Origin: Pseudomonadota bacterium
GTDB taxonomy: Bacteria; Cyanobacteriota; Vampirovibrionia; LMEP-6097
DNA: 16,067 nt
Assembly (NCBI GenBank): GCA_009924885.1
Contig: RFQS01000021.1
Location: forward strand, 1 to 16,067
Direction of reading: 5' to 3'
Shown here: piece by piece, positions 1-7,063 of the stretch
Numbering within the stretch: position 1 is the stretch's first letter
Layout: each line of letters begins with the position of its first letter
The notes under the pieces: model-generated
Databases searched by the model: none
What the model saw: the letters and a program-made list of their open reading frames with translations, nothing else
Told to the model about the DNA's origin: nothing
Translations under genes and position numbers: made by a program

Positions 1-185
1 CTAATGTTTTTCAGTAAATCGATAGAAGAGTTATTTAGAAAGCTAAAGCCCCAGTTGATATTGAAAAAATGTGTTTCACTTGAGCCGAAAATCTCTGGGT
101 GACTGTTTAATAATTCAGTTAATTTAGTAGTCCCTGAACGGGGACAACCAACTACGAATACTAATTTTTCAAATGATCTATTCAT
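1..185 (-). CDS. Sulfotransferase-family protein, N-terminal part (runs off left edge)
   Basis: Only the first 61 codons are present; the gene continues beyond base 1. The start is ATG at 183-185, and the protein begins MNRSFEKLVFVVGCPRSGTT. The GCPRSGTT stretch (about residues 13-20) followed by LTELLNSHPEI is the 5'-phosphosulfate-binding loop and first helix of PAPS-dependent sulfotransferases. In that family this loop grips the sulfate donor PAPS, and the following LL..HP.I pattern is common. The acceptor substrate cannot be told from this fragment. It lies 6 bp downstream of the small gene ending at 192 on the same strand, so the two are probably cotranscribed with the antiporter. No clear ribosome binding site precedes the ATG. 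The family call is secure on the motif, although other P-loop proteins remain possible because the rest is missing. Confidence 0.75.
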   Translation of the reverse strand, partial: MNRSFEKLVFVVGCPRSGTTKLTELLNSHPEIFGSSETHFFNINWGFSFLNNSSIDLLKNI

Positions 186-191
186 TAATAT

Positions 192-692
192 TTAAGATCC
201 AAAATTTCGTTGAATATTTTCATAAGCCTGAATTGAATCTCTAATCTCATTTATATCAAAAAAATCTTTGTTATATGTGTTGCTGCTTAAATAAAATTCA
301 GCATAACTTGCATCTGTGATGAAGTTATTGGCAAGGCGGTTGTGATTGGAGCTTGCTAGTAGAATTAAATCAAAATGCTTAGCATTAGTGGTGCTTGTAA
401 AAATATCAAAGACCTCTTCCTCTGTGAATTTTAAGACTTTATTTTCTTCTGCCATTCTTTTGGCTAGAATGGTATTTTTTAATTCCTCTAAACCTCTTTC
501 TCTTGCCGTGTTGCTTGGGAAAATGGATACCTTGACTGTGTCATTTTCCAGTGAAGTGAAATGAGTAGGAAATACTTCTAAGAATAAGGTGAGTTGATAG
601 CAATTCTTTTTCTCTAAAAGCTTTTGAATTAGCTTGATGTTGCTGTCACTTATAAACTCTGCGACTATCGCAATATTACTAAGATTGTTCAT
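192..692 (-). CDS. Small cytosolic protein coupled to the antiporter, possibly universal-stress-like
   Basis: This 166-residue protein is not confidently recognised. The start chosen is the ATG at 690-692, because AGGT lies 5 bases upstream and the protein then opens with MNNLSNIAIVAEF, a plausible first beta strand. The frame is also open to an upstream ATG at 719, which would overlap the antiporter by 41 bp. With the chosen start it overlaps the antiporter stop by 14 bp, an arrangement typical of translational coupling. The alternating strand/helix pattern (NIAIVAEF, then helix; VKVSIFPS; FDLILLASSNHN) resembles a Rossmann-like universal stress protein fold. CPA2 antiporters are often paired with such regulatory domains. 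However, the usual G-x2-G-x9-G(S/T) nucleotide motif is not visible, so the assignment is only a suggestion. There is no signal peptide or membrane segment. A role in regulating the antiporter is inferred from context. Confidence 0.6.
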   Translation of the reverse strand: MNNLSNIAIVAEFISDSNIKLIQKLLEKKNCYQLTLFLEVFPTHFTSLENDTVKVSIFPSNTARERGLEELKNTILAKRMAEENKVLKFTEEEVFDIFTSTTNAKHFDLILLASSNHNRLANNFITDASYAEFYLSSNTYNKDFFDINEIRDSIQAYENIQRNFGS

Positions 693-2079
693 TAGTACCT
701 GTTTTAGATAGCTTATCAATTAAGAAGGCTAGTATAGGTGGCGTTACTAAAGTTGTTGTGATAACTACTATAACGGCTATTGCATATAATCTATCATCGA
801 CTACGCCAATAGATTTGCCAACTGAAGCGAAGATTAGGCCGACCTCTCCTCTTGGAATCATACTGACACCGATTAAAATTCTACTAAATTTTTCTTTCGA
901 AGGGAAAGCCCAGCCACAGGCTAATTTTGACAGAATTGCTACTAAGCATAATGCGATAGAGGAGTAGATAACGGTAGGGTCTTGCAATACTGAGACATCA
1001 ACATTTAATCCAGTTACTACAAAAAATATTGGAACCAAAAACATGGAGATAGGTTGAATATATTCTTCTAGAGACCGCTGCACAACTCCATTTTCTGCGT
1101 TTTCGTCGTCCTCATGATCCTCATGTACCTGCAGTACACTGCGGTCATTCGTCCTCCTCAGCCTTGAAACTGCACGCTGTGCAGCGGTCTCTTCTATAGT
1201 TTTACTTGAGTGAAAATCCTTGAAATGCACATCATCAAGTATTAAACCCATACAGAAAGCCCCGACTATTGTTGCAAGCCCAAATTGATTAGCTAAGTAT
1301 GCACCCATGAAGCAGATTAGCAGAGCTAAAGATAGCATCATGCCAGGAACATCCCATAGCCTTGGTTTGCGAGCAGTCCCATTTTGGGGGTGCCCTGAAT
1401 CTTCAGTTTCTCCGTCCCTCTTGTTATTTAACCTTTTCGCCAAGAATAAACCTGCTAATACTGACAGGAGTATGAAGATTATGGCTTTTAGGCTGATGCT
1501 ACCAATCGAGATGAAATCTATAACGCCTGTAACAGCTATGCCAGAGACGACTGCAAGTATTATTAGCCCTAAAATATCATCTATGACAGCTGCCCCTAAG
1601 ACTATTTTGGCTTCTTTGGTGCCAAGAAAATTAAGATCTTTGAAGACCCTTGCCGTTATCCCGACCGAGGTGGCTGTTAGCATAGCTCCGATAAATATTT
1701 TACTTATATTAGGTAAATCTTGGATAATCATCCCTGAGACGTAGTAGCCGAGAATGAATGGCATTATGACGCCAATGCTTGCGACAAGTAGAGATTTCAT
1801 ACCTACTGCCACCATCTCCGAAAGCTGAGATTCCAGCCCAACTTCGAAAAGAAGAATTATCACACCTAATGATGAAAATATTTCAAGAGTCGAATTATCT
1901 TTTAAAAAATCAAAGCCATTAAAACCCAATAAAGAAAAGCTAGCTAAGGTAACACCTGCTAATAATTCCCCGAGTACCAAAGGTTGTTTAAAACTGTTAG
2001 CTAAAACCGCCCCGACTTTAGCAGCTAATATGACTATGGATAAGCCCAAAAGGACGTTAACTATAGGGTCTAGGTGCAT
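679..2079 (-). CDS. CPA2-family monovalent cation:proton antiporter carrying an in-frame inserted segment
   Basis: This 466-residue inner-membrane protein should exchange Na+ or K+ for protons. About 12-13 hydrophobic segments span residues 6-455. Family marks include FKQPLVLGELLAG (about 30-42), the paired acidic residues in AAVIDDILGLIIL (D167 and D168, the ion-binding site of CPA2 exchangers) and MIPRGEVGLIFA (407-418) in a late helix. Residues 298-339 are anomalous. They are hydrophilic, rich in R, H, D and E, and encoded by a G+C-rich segment bounded by inverted and direct repeats (see the mobile element at 1071-1191). Without them the chain reads HSSKTIEE-YIQPISMFLVPIFFVVTG, as expected for the family. 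A second hydrophilic linker (about 219-243) is longer than I would expect. The start is the only nearby ATG, and no clear SD is seen. The gene is divergent from tuf and overlaps the next minus-strand gene by 14 bp. No TrkA-N domain is attached, so ion preference is unknown. Confidence 0.92.
   Translation of the reverse strand: MHLDPIVNVLLGLSIVILAAKVGAVLANSFKQPLVLGELLAGVTLASFSLLGFNGFDFLKDNSTLEIFSSLGVIILLFEVGLESQLSEMVAVGMKSLLVASIGVIMPFILGYYVSGMIIQDLPNISKIFIGAMLTATSVGITARVFKDLNFLGTKEAKIVLGAAVIDDILGLIILAVVSGIAVTGVIDFISIGSISLKAIIFILLSVLAGLFLAKRLNNKRDGETEDSGHPQNGTARKPRLWDVPGMMLSLALLICFMGAYLANQFGLATIVGAFCMGLILDDVHFKDFHSSKTIEETAAQRAVSRLRRTNDRSVLQVHEDHEDDENAENGVVQRSLEEYIQPISMFLVPIFFVVTGLNVDVSVLQDPTVIYSSIALCLVAILSKLACGWAFPSKEKFSRILIGVSMIPRGEVGLIFASVGKSIGVVDDRLYAIAVIVVITTTLVTPPILAFLIDKLSKTGTNEQS
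1066..1070. repeat. Left copy of 5-bp direct repeat TTCTA (putative target-site duplication)
   Basis: TTCTA abuts the left inverted repeat at 1071 and is repeated at 1192-1196 directly after the right inverted repeat. A 5-bp match alone is weak. Its exact position at both element borders makes a target-site duplication the simplest reading. Confidence 0.7.
1071..1191. mobile_element. MITE-like palindromic element inserted in frame in the antiporter gene
   Basis: The element is 121 bp long. Its ends are perfect 14-bp inverted repeats: GAGACCGCTGCACA at 1071-1084 and its reverse complement at 1178-1191. The 5-bp direct repeat TTCTA immediately flanks it at 1066-1070 and 1192-1196, as expected for a target-site duplication. 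Counting bases gives 66 G or C of 121, well above the surrounding gene. Element plus one repeat copy is 126 bp, which adds exactly 42 codons without a stop. Excision in thought, leaving one TTCTA, rebuilds ACT-ATA-GAA-GAA-TAT (T-I-E-E-Y). A small hairpin (CTGCAC at 1170-1175, GTGCAG at 1179-1184) lies next to the right end. It is too short to code for a transposase and would need one in trans. The IS family supplying it cannot be named from the sequence. Confidence 0.82.
1192..1196. repeat. Right copy of 5-bp direct repeat TTCTA (putative target-site duplication)
   Basis: This is the partner of the copy at 1066-1070, directly adjoining the right inverted repeat that ends at 1191. Confidence 0.7.
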
Positions 2080-2239
2080 GACTTAAGGCTAAATGTTAGC
2101 GGATTGATTGAATAATTACAAATTTTTAATTAATTACTTATATTTAATTGGGCTAGTTTTGATAATATTTAAACTGATTCAATCGACTTTGGATTTATTG
2201 ATTTTTTTATATAACAATTGAAAGAGAGGACTTGACTAA
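2080..2239. promoter_or_regulatory. Divergent antiporter/tuf intergenic region with tuf ribosome binding site
   Basis: This AT-rich 160-bp gap separates the divergent antiporter and tuf genes and must hold promoters for both. On the plus strand GAGAGGA (about 2224-2230) is a strong Shine-Dalgarno sequence 9 bases before the tuf ATG. Candidate -10 boxes for tuf are GATAAT at 2161-2166 and TATAAC at 2210-2215. The second would place the transcript start almost on the SD. Neither has a good -35 at the right distance, so no single promoter is called. There is no terminator, attenuator hairpin or tRNA in the gap. Confidence 0.4.
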
Positions 2240-3454
2240 ATGGCTAGAGAACAATTTAAAAGAACAAAACCTAACGTTAACGTAGGTACTATTGGTCACG
2301 TAGACCACGGTAAAACTACACTTACTGCGGCTATTTGTATGACCCTTGCGACGCAAGGTAGAGCAACATCGAAAAAATATGATGAGATCGATGCGGCTCC
2401 AGAAGAGAAGGCACGTGGTATTACTATTAACACTGCTCACGTAGAATATGAAAGCGAGACTAGACATTACGCTCACGTAGATTGCCCTGGTCACGCGGAC
2501 TATGTTAAAAACATGATTACTGGTGCGGCTCAGATGGATGGCGGTATACTTGTTGTATCGGCAGCTGATGGTCCTATGCCTCAGACTAGAGAGCATATCC
2601 TTCTTGCTAAGCAAGTAGGTGTTGGATTCTTAGTTGTATTCTTGAACAAATGCGACATGGTTGATGACGAAGAATTACTTGAGCTTGTAGAGATGGAGAC
2701 AAGGGAGCTTCTTTCTAAGTATGAGTTTGATGGAGATAACATTACGTTTATCAGAGGATCTGCTCTTAAAGCTGTTGAGGCTGTTATGGCTAATCCAGCG
2801 CTTAAGCCAGGTGATGATAAATGGGCAGATAAAATTTTCGATCTAATCGATGCAGTAGATAAAGACGTTCCTACTCCAGTTCGTGATATTGATAAAGCTT
2901 TCTTGATGGCTGTTGAGGATGTTTTCACTATTACTGGTAGAGGTACTGTTGCTACAGGTAGAGTTGAGAGAGGAGCTTGTAAAGTTGGTGATAACGTAGA
3001 AGTTGTTGGTATCACTGATACTAGAGCTACTGTAATCACTGGTTGCGAGATGTTTAGAAAAACTCTTACTGAAGTTCAAGCTGGTGATAATGCTGGTGTA
3101 CTTCTTAGAGGTATCGATAAAGATGATATCCAGAGAGGTCAGGTTATCGTTAAACCAGGATCTATTAAGCCACACACTAAGTTTGTAGGTAGCGTTTACG
3201 TTCTAACTAAAGATGAAGGTGGAAGACACACTCCATTCTTTAAAGGTTACAGACCACAGTTCTACATCAGAACTACAGACGTAACTGGTAACGTAATTCT
3301 TCCAGACGGCGTAGAGATGGTTATGCCTGGAGATAACATTGAGATGACTGTTGAGCTTATTCAACCAGTAGCGATCGAAGAAGGAATGAGATTCGCTATT
3401 AGAGAAGGTGGAAAGACAGTTGGAGCGGGTGTTGTTTCTTCTATCATTGAATAG
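2240..3454 (+). CDS. tuf: Translation elongation factor Tu
   Basis: This 404-residue GTPase carries aminoacyl-tRNA to the ribosomal A site in the cytosol. All G-domain motifs are present: GHVDHGKT (19-26, P loop), the RGITINTAHVEYE switch region with the conserved threonine at 62, DCPGH (81-85, with the catalytic histidine at 85) and NKCD (136-139, guanine recognition). Domains 2 and 3 follow, with FTITGRGTVATGRVERG and the typical end GKTVGAGVVSSIIE. The sequence is closest in feel to cyanobacterial EF-Tu. Length is a few residues under the usual cyanobacterial 409. A strong SD (GAGAGGA) precedes the ATG. rpsJ follows after 48 bp, matching the cyanobacterial tuf-rpsJ order. However, fusA is not upstream: a divergent antiporter gene sits there instead, so tuf must have its own promoter. 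Confidence 0.98.
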   Translation: MAREQFKRTKPNVNVGTIGHVDHGKTTLTAAICMTLATQGRATSKKYDEIDAAPEEKARGITINTAHVEYESETRHYAHVDCPGHADYVKNMITGAAQMDGGILVVSAADGPMPQTREHILLAKQVGVGFLVVFLNKCDMVDDEELLELVEMETRELLSKYEFDGDNITFIRGSALKAVEAVMANPALKPGDDKWADKIFDLIDAVDKDVPTPVRDIDKAFLMAVEDVFTITGRGTVATGRVERGACKVGDNVEVVGITDTRATVITGCEMFRKTLTEVQAGDNAGVLLRGIDKDDIQRGQVIVKPGSIKPHTKFVGSVYVLTKDEGGRHTPFFKGYRPQFYIRTTDVTGNVILPDGVEMVMPGDNIEMTVELIQPVAIEEGMRFAIREGGKTVGAGVVSSIIE

Positions 3455-3478
3455 TTACTAAAATAGAATAATTTCTGA

Positions 3479-3484
3479 TATAAT
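3479..3484 (+). promoter_or_regulatory. Candidate extended -10 promoter for rpsJ (TGATATAAT)
   Basis: TATAAT, preceded by TG and one base (3476-3478), forms a full extended -10 in the tuf-rpsJ gap. Such promoters can work with a poor -35, and the best here is TTACTA at 3455-3460 with an 18-bp spacer. The transcript would start near 3491, leaving only about 12 bases before the rpsJ ATG at 3503. Readthrough from tuf is also likely. Confidence 0.4.
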
Positions 3485-3502
3485 AAAGCGATAAATACAG
3501 TT

Positions 3503-3847
3503 ATGGTTAGCACACAAAAAGAATCGAAACAGTCCAAAAAAAGACAAAATCGTATAAGAATTAAACTAAGAAGCTATGACCCAACAAGTCTAGATGCTTC
3601 GGCTAGCCAGATTATTGATGCAGCTAATAGGACTGGGGCTATAGTCTCTGGTCCTGTTCGCATGCCTTCAAAAATCCGTAGATATTGTGTTTTGAGATCA
3701 CCTCACGTCAATAAAAAATCTAGAGAACATTTTCAAATAAAAACTCACTCTTGTTTGATTGATCTGTATGAGCCAACTCAAGAGACGACGACATCATTGA
3801 AAGATTTGGATCTTCCAGCTGGTGTTGATATCGCTGTAAAAGTTTAA
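3503..3847 (+). CDS. rpsJ: 30S ribosomal protein S10
   Basis: This 114-residue protein is part of the 30S head and, in the family, also acts as NusE in transcription antitermination. The core from QNRIRIKLRSYD (about 15) runs through ANRTGAIVSGPVRMPSKI and YCVLRSPHVNKKSREHF to LDLPAGVDIAVKV. This is a full S10 fold and close to the cyanobacterial form, including the ending. About 10 Lys/Gln/Ser-rich residues precede the usual start, giving a basic N-terminal extension compared with the roughly 103-105 residues common in the family. The ATG at 3503 lacks a clear SD and lies about 12 bases from a putative transcript start. No later ATG lies before the conserved core. It lies 48 bp after tuf and 44 bp before the ribonuclease gene. 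Confidence 0.97.
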   Translation: MVSTQKESKQSKKRQNRIRIKLRSYDPTSLDASASQIIDAANRTGAIVSGPVRMPSKIRRYCVLRSPHVNKKSREHFQIKTHSCLIDLYEPTQETTTSLKDLDLPAGVDIAVKV

Positions 3848-3891
3848 TTCTTAAAACCACAAGCTAAAACTAAATAAAAGAAGGTGCTAAC

Positions 3892-5736
3892 ATGAAATCT
3901 CTAATAATTTCTGAGCATCATAATATTGCCGCTATTACTGAGGACGGCAAGGCTCAGGACTTCTTTGTTTCGCGTAACGAATTTAGCGTAGGTGATATTT
4001 ATACAGTTCATGTAGAAAATATAATGCCTTCGATTAATGCGGTTTTCGTAAAACTCGAAGAAGGAAGGATGGGCTTCCTTCACGCAAATGACATACCTGG
4101 AAATGGTACTCTCTATGAAAGACTCGCTCCAGGTCAAAAATTATTGGTGCAAATTGAAAAAGAACCTACAGGAAAAAAAGGTCCAAGGGTTAATCTGACG
4201 ATTAGTATTCCTGGAAGATATTTTGTTTTAACTACTGAAAATACTAGTATTTCGACTAGTAAAAAGATTAGTGAGCATGAAGAAAGAGATCGTTTAAAGG
4301 CGATAGCGAATCTAATGAAGCCAGAGGAATTTGGTTTAGTAATTAGGACAGAAGCATCTGGTCGTACTAAAGAAGAACTGGAAGAGGACTTTGTTAATCT
4401 GTGGAATATTTGGAAAAATATCGTGGATAAGCATGAACAGAGAACTAGCCCCGGTGTTGTTAATAAAGATAAAGATTTTCTTTATTCGGTTCTCAGAGAT
4501 AATTTCAATAGTACTATTGATGAAATTATCGTTTCTTCTTTACAATCTAAATACAGGTGTGAAGAGTTTCTTAAAGCTTGGACTGGAAGAGAAGTCTCGG
4601 TAAGGTACATAGAAACTGATCAAATTTTACAGAAAACAGAAGTCGAGAAAGAATTACGCAGCTGTCTATCTAAGCGTGTGGATCTCCCTAGTGGTGGTTA
4701 TATTATTATCCAAACGATGGAAGCCCTTACTGCGATAGATATTAACTCTGGTAAATTTACAGCTAGTAATAGTTTGCGTGAAACTGTTCGTAGAACTAAT
4801 ATGGAAGCAGCTATTGAGATAGCAAGGCATATTAAGTTACGTAATATTGGTGGGATGATAATTATCGATTTTATTGATATGGCTGAAAGAGAAGATCGTA
4901 TCAGGGTTATGGAGACTTTAGAGTCTGTTCTTAGACCAGATAAAGCGAAGCCACAGGTAGGACCTCTATCTGAGCTATGTTTAGTCGAGATAACTCGTAA
5001 ACGTTCAGGCCAAGCTCTTAGTGAGGTTTTTGGTGAAGAATGCTCTCACTGTGGTGGCGTCGGAATAGTATTTAAGTTATCTGGACAGAGACCATCTCAT
5101 AACCATCAGCTAAATAATCAAAATCGCAATGATAAATTTAATCGTGATCGTAATGATCGTGGTGAGCGTAATAGTTTAAGTTTAGACAGGAATGATAAAT
5201 TTAATAGAAGTGGTTCTTCTTTAGGTGGACAGAATACTCTTCCGAAGCCAGGTTTTCAAAAGAATCTAAATAAGCCTTTATTAAATTCTAATAATCCTCC
5301 TACTTTAAATTTAAATAAGCCACCTCTATTAGCTAATAATAATGCGGCAAGTGCCTCTCCTACTAATACGCTGCATAATTCTTCTAATAACAAGAATCCG
5401 AGAAAGAATAATCATCGTAGAGATAGAGATGAGCGTAAGCCGTTTGGCGAGAAAGTTAACTCAAATCCTTTGCCAGTCAAAGACAAAGAGTTTATTTTCA
5501 AAAAGCCAGAAAATCTTAATCCAGAGGCAGAAATTAAAGCTGATTTAGATAATCTTTTGAGTGCCGAAATATCTATTCCTAGTCATAAAGAAGAAGCTTT
5601 AGAAAAAGTTTTCAGTCAGATAGAACCTAAAGAGCCAGCCTACCCGAGGTTAGATTCGGAAGATAAACAGTTCGTTGATGATTTAACTAGCCAGAAAACT
5701 TTTTCACATTTTCAGCTAGGTGATGATGCTGTATAA
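3892..5736 (+). CDS. rne: RNase E/G-family endoribonuclease with long disordered tail
   Basis: This 614-residue single-strand-specific endoribonuclease would act in rRNA processing and mRNA decay. Residues 35-110 form the S1 RNA-binding domain (GDIYTVHVENIMPSINAVFV, then GFLHANDI). The catalytic core follows, with AIDINSG at 281-287 (D283) and IIDFIDM at 324-330 (D326). These match the two magnesium-binding aspartates of E. coli RNase E (D303 and D346). CSHC at 384-387 is the zinc-link that joins subunits. After about residue 400 the chain becomes a low-complexity tail rich in Asn, Arg, Lys and Pro, ending with an acidic segment. Tails like this act as protein- and RNA-docking scaffolds in RNase E, but no known docking peptide is recognised. 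AGAAGGTG at 3879-3886 gives a good SD for the ATG. Whether to call it RNase E or G is a naming choice; the tail favours E. Confidence 0.95.
   Translation: MKSLIISEHHNIAAITEDGKAQDFFVSRNEFSVGDIYTVHVENIMPSINAVFVKLEEGRMGFLHANDIPGNGTLYERLAPGQKLLVQIEKEPTGKKGPRVNLTISIPGRYFVLTTENTSISTSKKISEHEERDRLKAIANLMKPEEFGLVIRTEASGRTKEELEEDFVNLWNIWKNIVDKHEQRTSPGVVNKDKDFLYSVLRDNFNSTIDEIIVSSLQSKYRCEEFLKAWTGREVSVRYIETDQILQKTEVEKELRSCLSKRVDLPSGGYIIIQTMEALTAIDINSGKFTASNSLRETVRRTNMEAAIEIARHIKLRNIGGMIIIDFIDMAEREDRIRVMETLESVLRPDKAKPQVGPLSELCLVEITRKRSGQALSEVFGEECSHCGGVGIVFKLSGQRPSHNHQLNNQNRNDKFNRDRNDRGERNSLSLDRNDKFNRSGSSLGGQNTLPKPGFQKNLNKPLLNSNNPPTLNLNKPPLLANNNAASASPTNTLHNSSNNKNPRKNNHRRDRDERKPFGEKVNSNPLPVKDKEFIFKKPENLNPEAEIKADLDNLLSAEISIPSHKEEALEKVFSQIEPKEPAYPRLDSEDKQFVDDLTSQKTFSHFQLGDDAV
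5128..5205 (+). repeat. Repeated RNDKFNR unit in the ribonuclease tail
   Basis: The 15-base word AATGATAAATTTAAT occurs at 5128-5142 and again at 5191-5205, 63 bp (21 codons) apart and in frame. It encodes NDKFN in the peptides RNDKFNRDRNDRG and RNDKFNRSG. The unit lies at the start of the disordered tail and is probably a small internal duplication. Confidence 0.6.
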
Positions 5737-5737
5737 T
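5732..5737 (+). promoter_or_regulatory. Candidate folC promoter (TTTTCA - 17 bp - TATAAT)
   Basis: A perfect TATAAT overlaps the stop codon of the ribonuclease gene. A 4/6 match to the -35 consensus, TTTTCA at 5709-5714, lies 17 bp upstream, the ideal spacing. Transcription would begin near 5744 and give a leader of about 50 bases before folC. The weak hairpin CGACT/AGTCG (5739-5756) straddles the predicted start and has no T run, so I do not call it a terminator. Confidence 0.4.
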
Positions 5738-5795
5738 ACGACTGTTGTTAGAGTCGCATAGCGCGAGTTTATAGCAGCTAGGATAGTGAAGAGAC

Positions 5796-6977
5796 TTGTT
5801 CCCAGATCAAAATATAGACAATAATATAAAGCTAGGGCTAGAAAATACCAAAGAAGCCCTAGCTTTTCTTTTTAATCCTCAGGATTCTTTTTTTGCGATT
5901 CATATCGCTGGAACTAATGGAAAAGGCTCAGTGTGCAGGTTTTTAGAACTTCTTTATCTTAAATTTACTAAGCTGAAAATCGCTAAATACACAAGTCCGC
6001 ATTTAATTAGTCCCTGTGAGCGTTTCCATATTAATGGTGAAATGATTTCAGAGACAAGGTTTAATGATTTATGGTTTAAATTATTTCAAAGCATAGATTC
6101 AGTTTTAGTTAGAGAAAATGTTGTAGATCAGCTTACAGGTTTTGAAAAGATGACTGTACTAGCTTTTCAGTATTTTAAAGAAGAGAATGTTGATGTGGCT
6201 ATTCTAGAAGTCGGTCTAGGTGGCAGGCTCGATGCGACTAATGTTATCTCTCCATCTAAAACCCTTGCGACTGCGATAACGAGTATAGGTATGGATCATA
6301 TGAATATCTTGGGGAATACATTAGAGGAGATTCGTGCTGAGAAGGAAGGTATTATGAAGCCATCTGTGCCGCATTTTGAGCTGGATGAAGATGAGAGAAA
6401 TCCTGAACTCTTTCCTAATGATCCTTTCGGTGATAATTTAAATCTTGCGCTTAGGATTTACGAGAGTATTAATGATTCTAAAGTCGAAACTAAATTTAGA
6501 TATGAATTTAGTGCTGATTTTAAAAAAAACTATCCTGGGCGTTTTGAGTTCGATCAAGAGAAAAATATTCTTATGGATGCCGCTCATAATGCGGCAGCCT
6601 CACAGCAGTTAAATAAATATATAAAATTATTGGTCGCTAATAATTTTTTTACTCGAAAAATATTTCTTTTAGCTTACCTGCAAGATAAAATCTATCAAGA
6701 TTGTCTGCGGGAGCTGCTCTCTGAAGTTTATAATCCAGAAAAAGATATTATTATTTTCACTAAAGTAAAAAATGATAGAACTCAAGAAGCAGAGCTTTTA
6801 AAAACCTTTATAGAAGAGAATTATGCTTTGACTGGTTTTTTACAAAACTTACATGCCTTTAATGAATCAGAGACTGCACTCAAAAAAGTTAAGGAACTTA
6901 AGGCTGATAAGGATTTACTGATAGTTAGTGGTTCTATTTATTTGCTTGGTGAAGTGCGTAGCAGCTACAGTCATTAA
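5796..6977 (+). CDS. folC: Folylpolyglutamate/dihydrofolate synthase
   Basis: This 393-residue cytosolic Mur-ligase-type enzyme adds glutamate to folates, and in many bacteria to dihydropteroate, using ATP. Motifs in order are HIAGTNGKGSV (36-46, P loop), KYTSPHL and ERFHING, LEVGLGGRLDATN (137-149), MDHMNILG with H168, EEIRAEKEGIMKP (178-189), GRFEF (248-252), DAAHN (261-265) and SGSIYLLGEVR (378-388). The stretch between GIMKP and NLNLALRIYE is about 25 residues. I recall about 55-60 in E. coli FolC, so the centre looks shortened, though all named motifs survive. The start is TTG at 5796: an in-frame TGA lies just upstream at 5787 and no ATG precedes the P loop. The SD is weak (GAAGAG or AGGAT). 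It follows the ribonuclease gene by 59 bp and may also have its own promoter overlapping that stop codon. Confidence 0.93.
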   Translation: MFPDQNIDNNIKLGLENTKEALAFLFNPQDSFFAIHIAGTNGKGSVCRFLELLYLKFTKLKIAKYTSPHLISPCERFHINGEMISETRFNDLWFKLFQSIDSVLVRENVVDQLTGFEKMTVLAFQYFKEENVDVAILEVGLGGRLDATNVISPSKTLATAITSIGMDHMNILGNTLEEIRAEKEGIMKPSVPHFELDEDERNPELFPNDPFGDNLNLALRIYESINDSKVETKFRYEFSADFKKNYPGRFEFDQEKNILMDAAHNAAASQQLNKYIKLLVANNFFTRKIFLLAYLQDKIYQDCLRELLSEVYNPEKDIIIFTKVKNDRTQEAELLKTFIEENYALTGFLQNLHAFNESETALKKVKELKADKDLLIVSGSIYLLGEVRSSYSH

Positions 6978-7048
6978 CTCCTCTTATCCTTAAATTGTTT
7001 ATTTGCTTATGACAGAATCTAACCTTATAGTTAGCTTCAGGGAATTAG

Positions 7049-7054
7049 TATAAT
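7049..7054 (+). promoter_or_regulatory. Candidate -10 box (TATAAT) for the gene at 7064
   Basis: A consensus TATAAT lies 10 bases before the TTG at 7064. The best -35 is poor (TTATAG at 7025-7030, 18-bp spacer). Transcription would begin near 7061, leaving almost no leader for a start at 7064 and about 42 bases for the alternative ATG at 7103. Confidence 0.35.
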
Positions 7055-7063
7055 TAAAATGAA

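Noticed and set aside
1365..1425. Second G+C-rich hydrophilic linker in the antiporter (about residues 219-243), possibly another inserted element
   Set aside because: No matching inverted repeats or flanking direct repeats were found, and a variable linker at this point is common in the family.
2207..3175. Three open frames antisense to tuf
   Set aside because: These are shadows of the strongly biased tuf codons on the other strand; the predicted proteins are Ser/Thr-rich and have no start signals.
5739..5756. Hairpin CGACT/AGTCG after the ribonuclease gene as a terminator
   Set aside because: It has only a 5-bp stem and no T run after it, and it lies just past a promoter-like -10.
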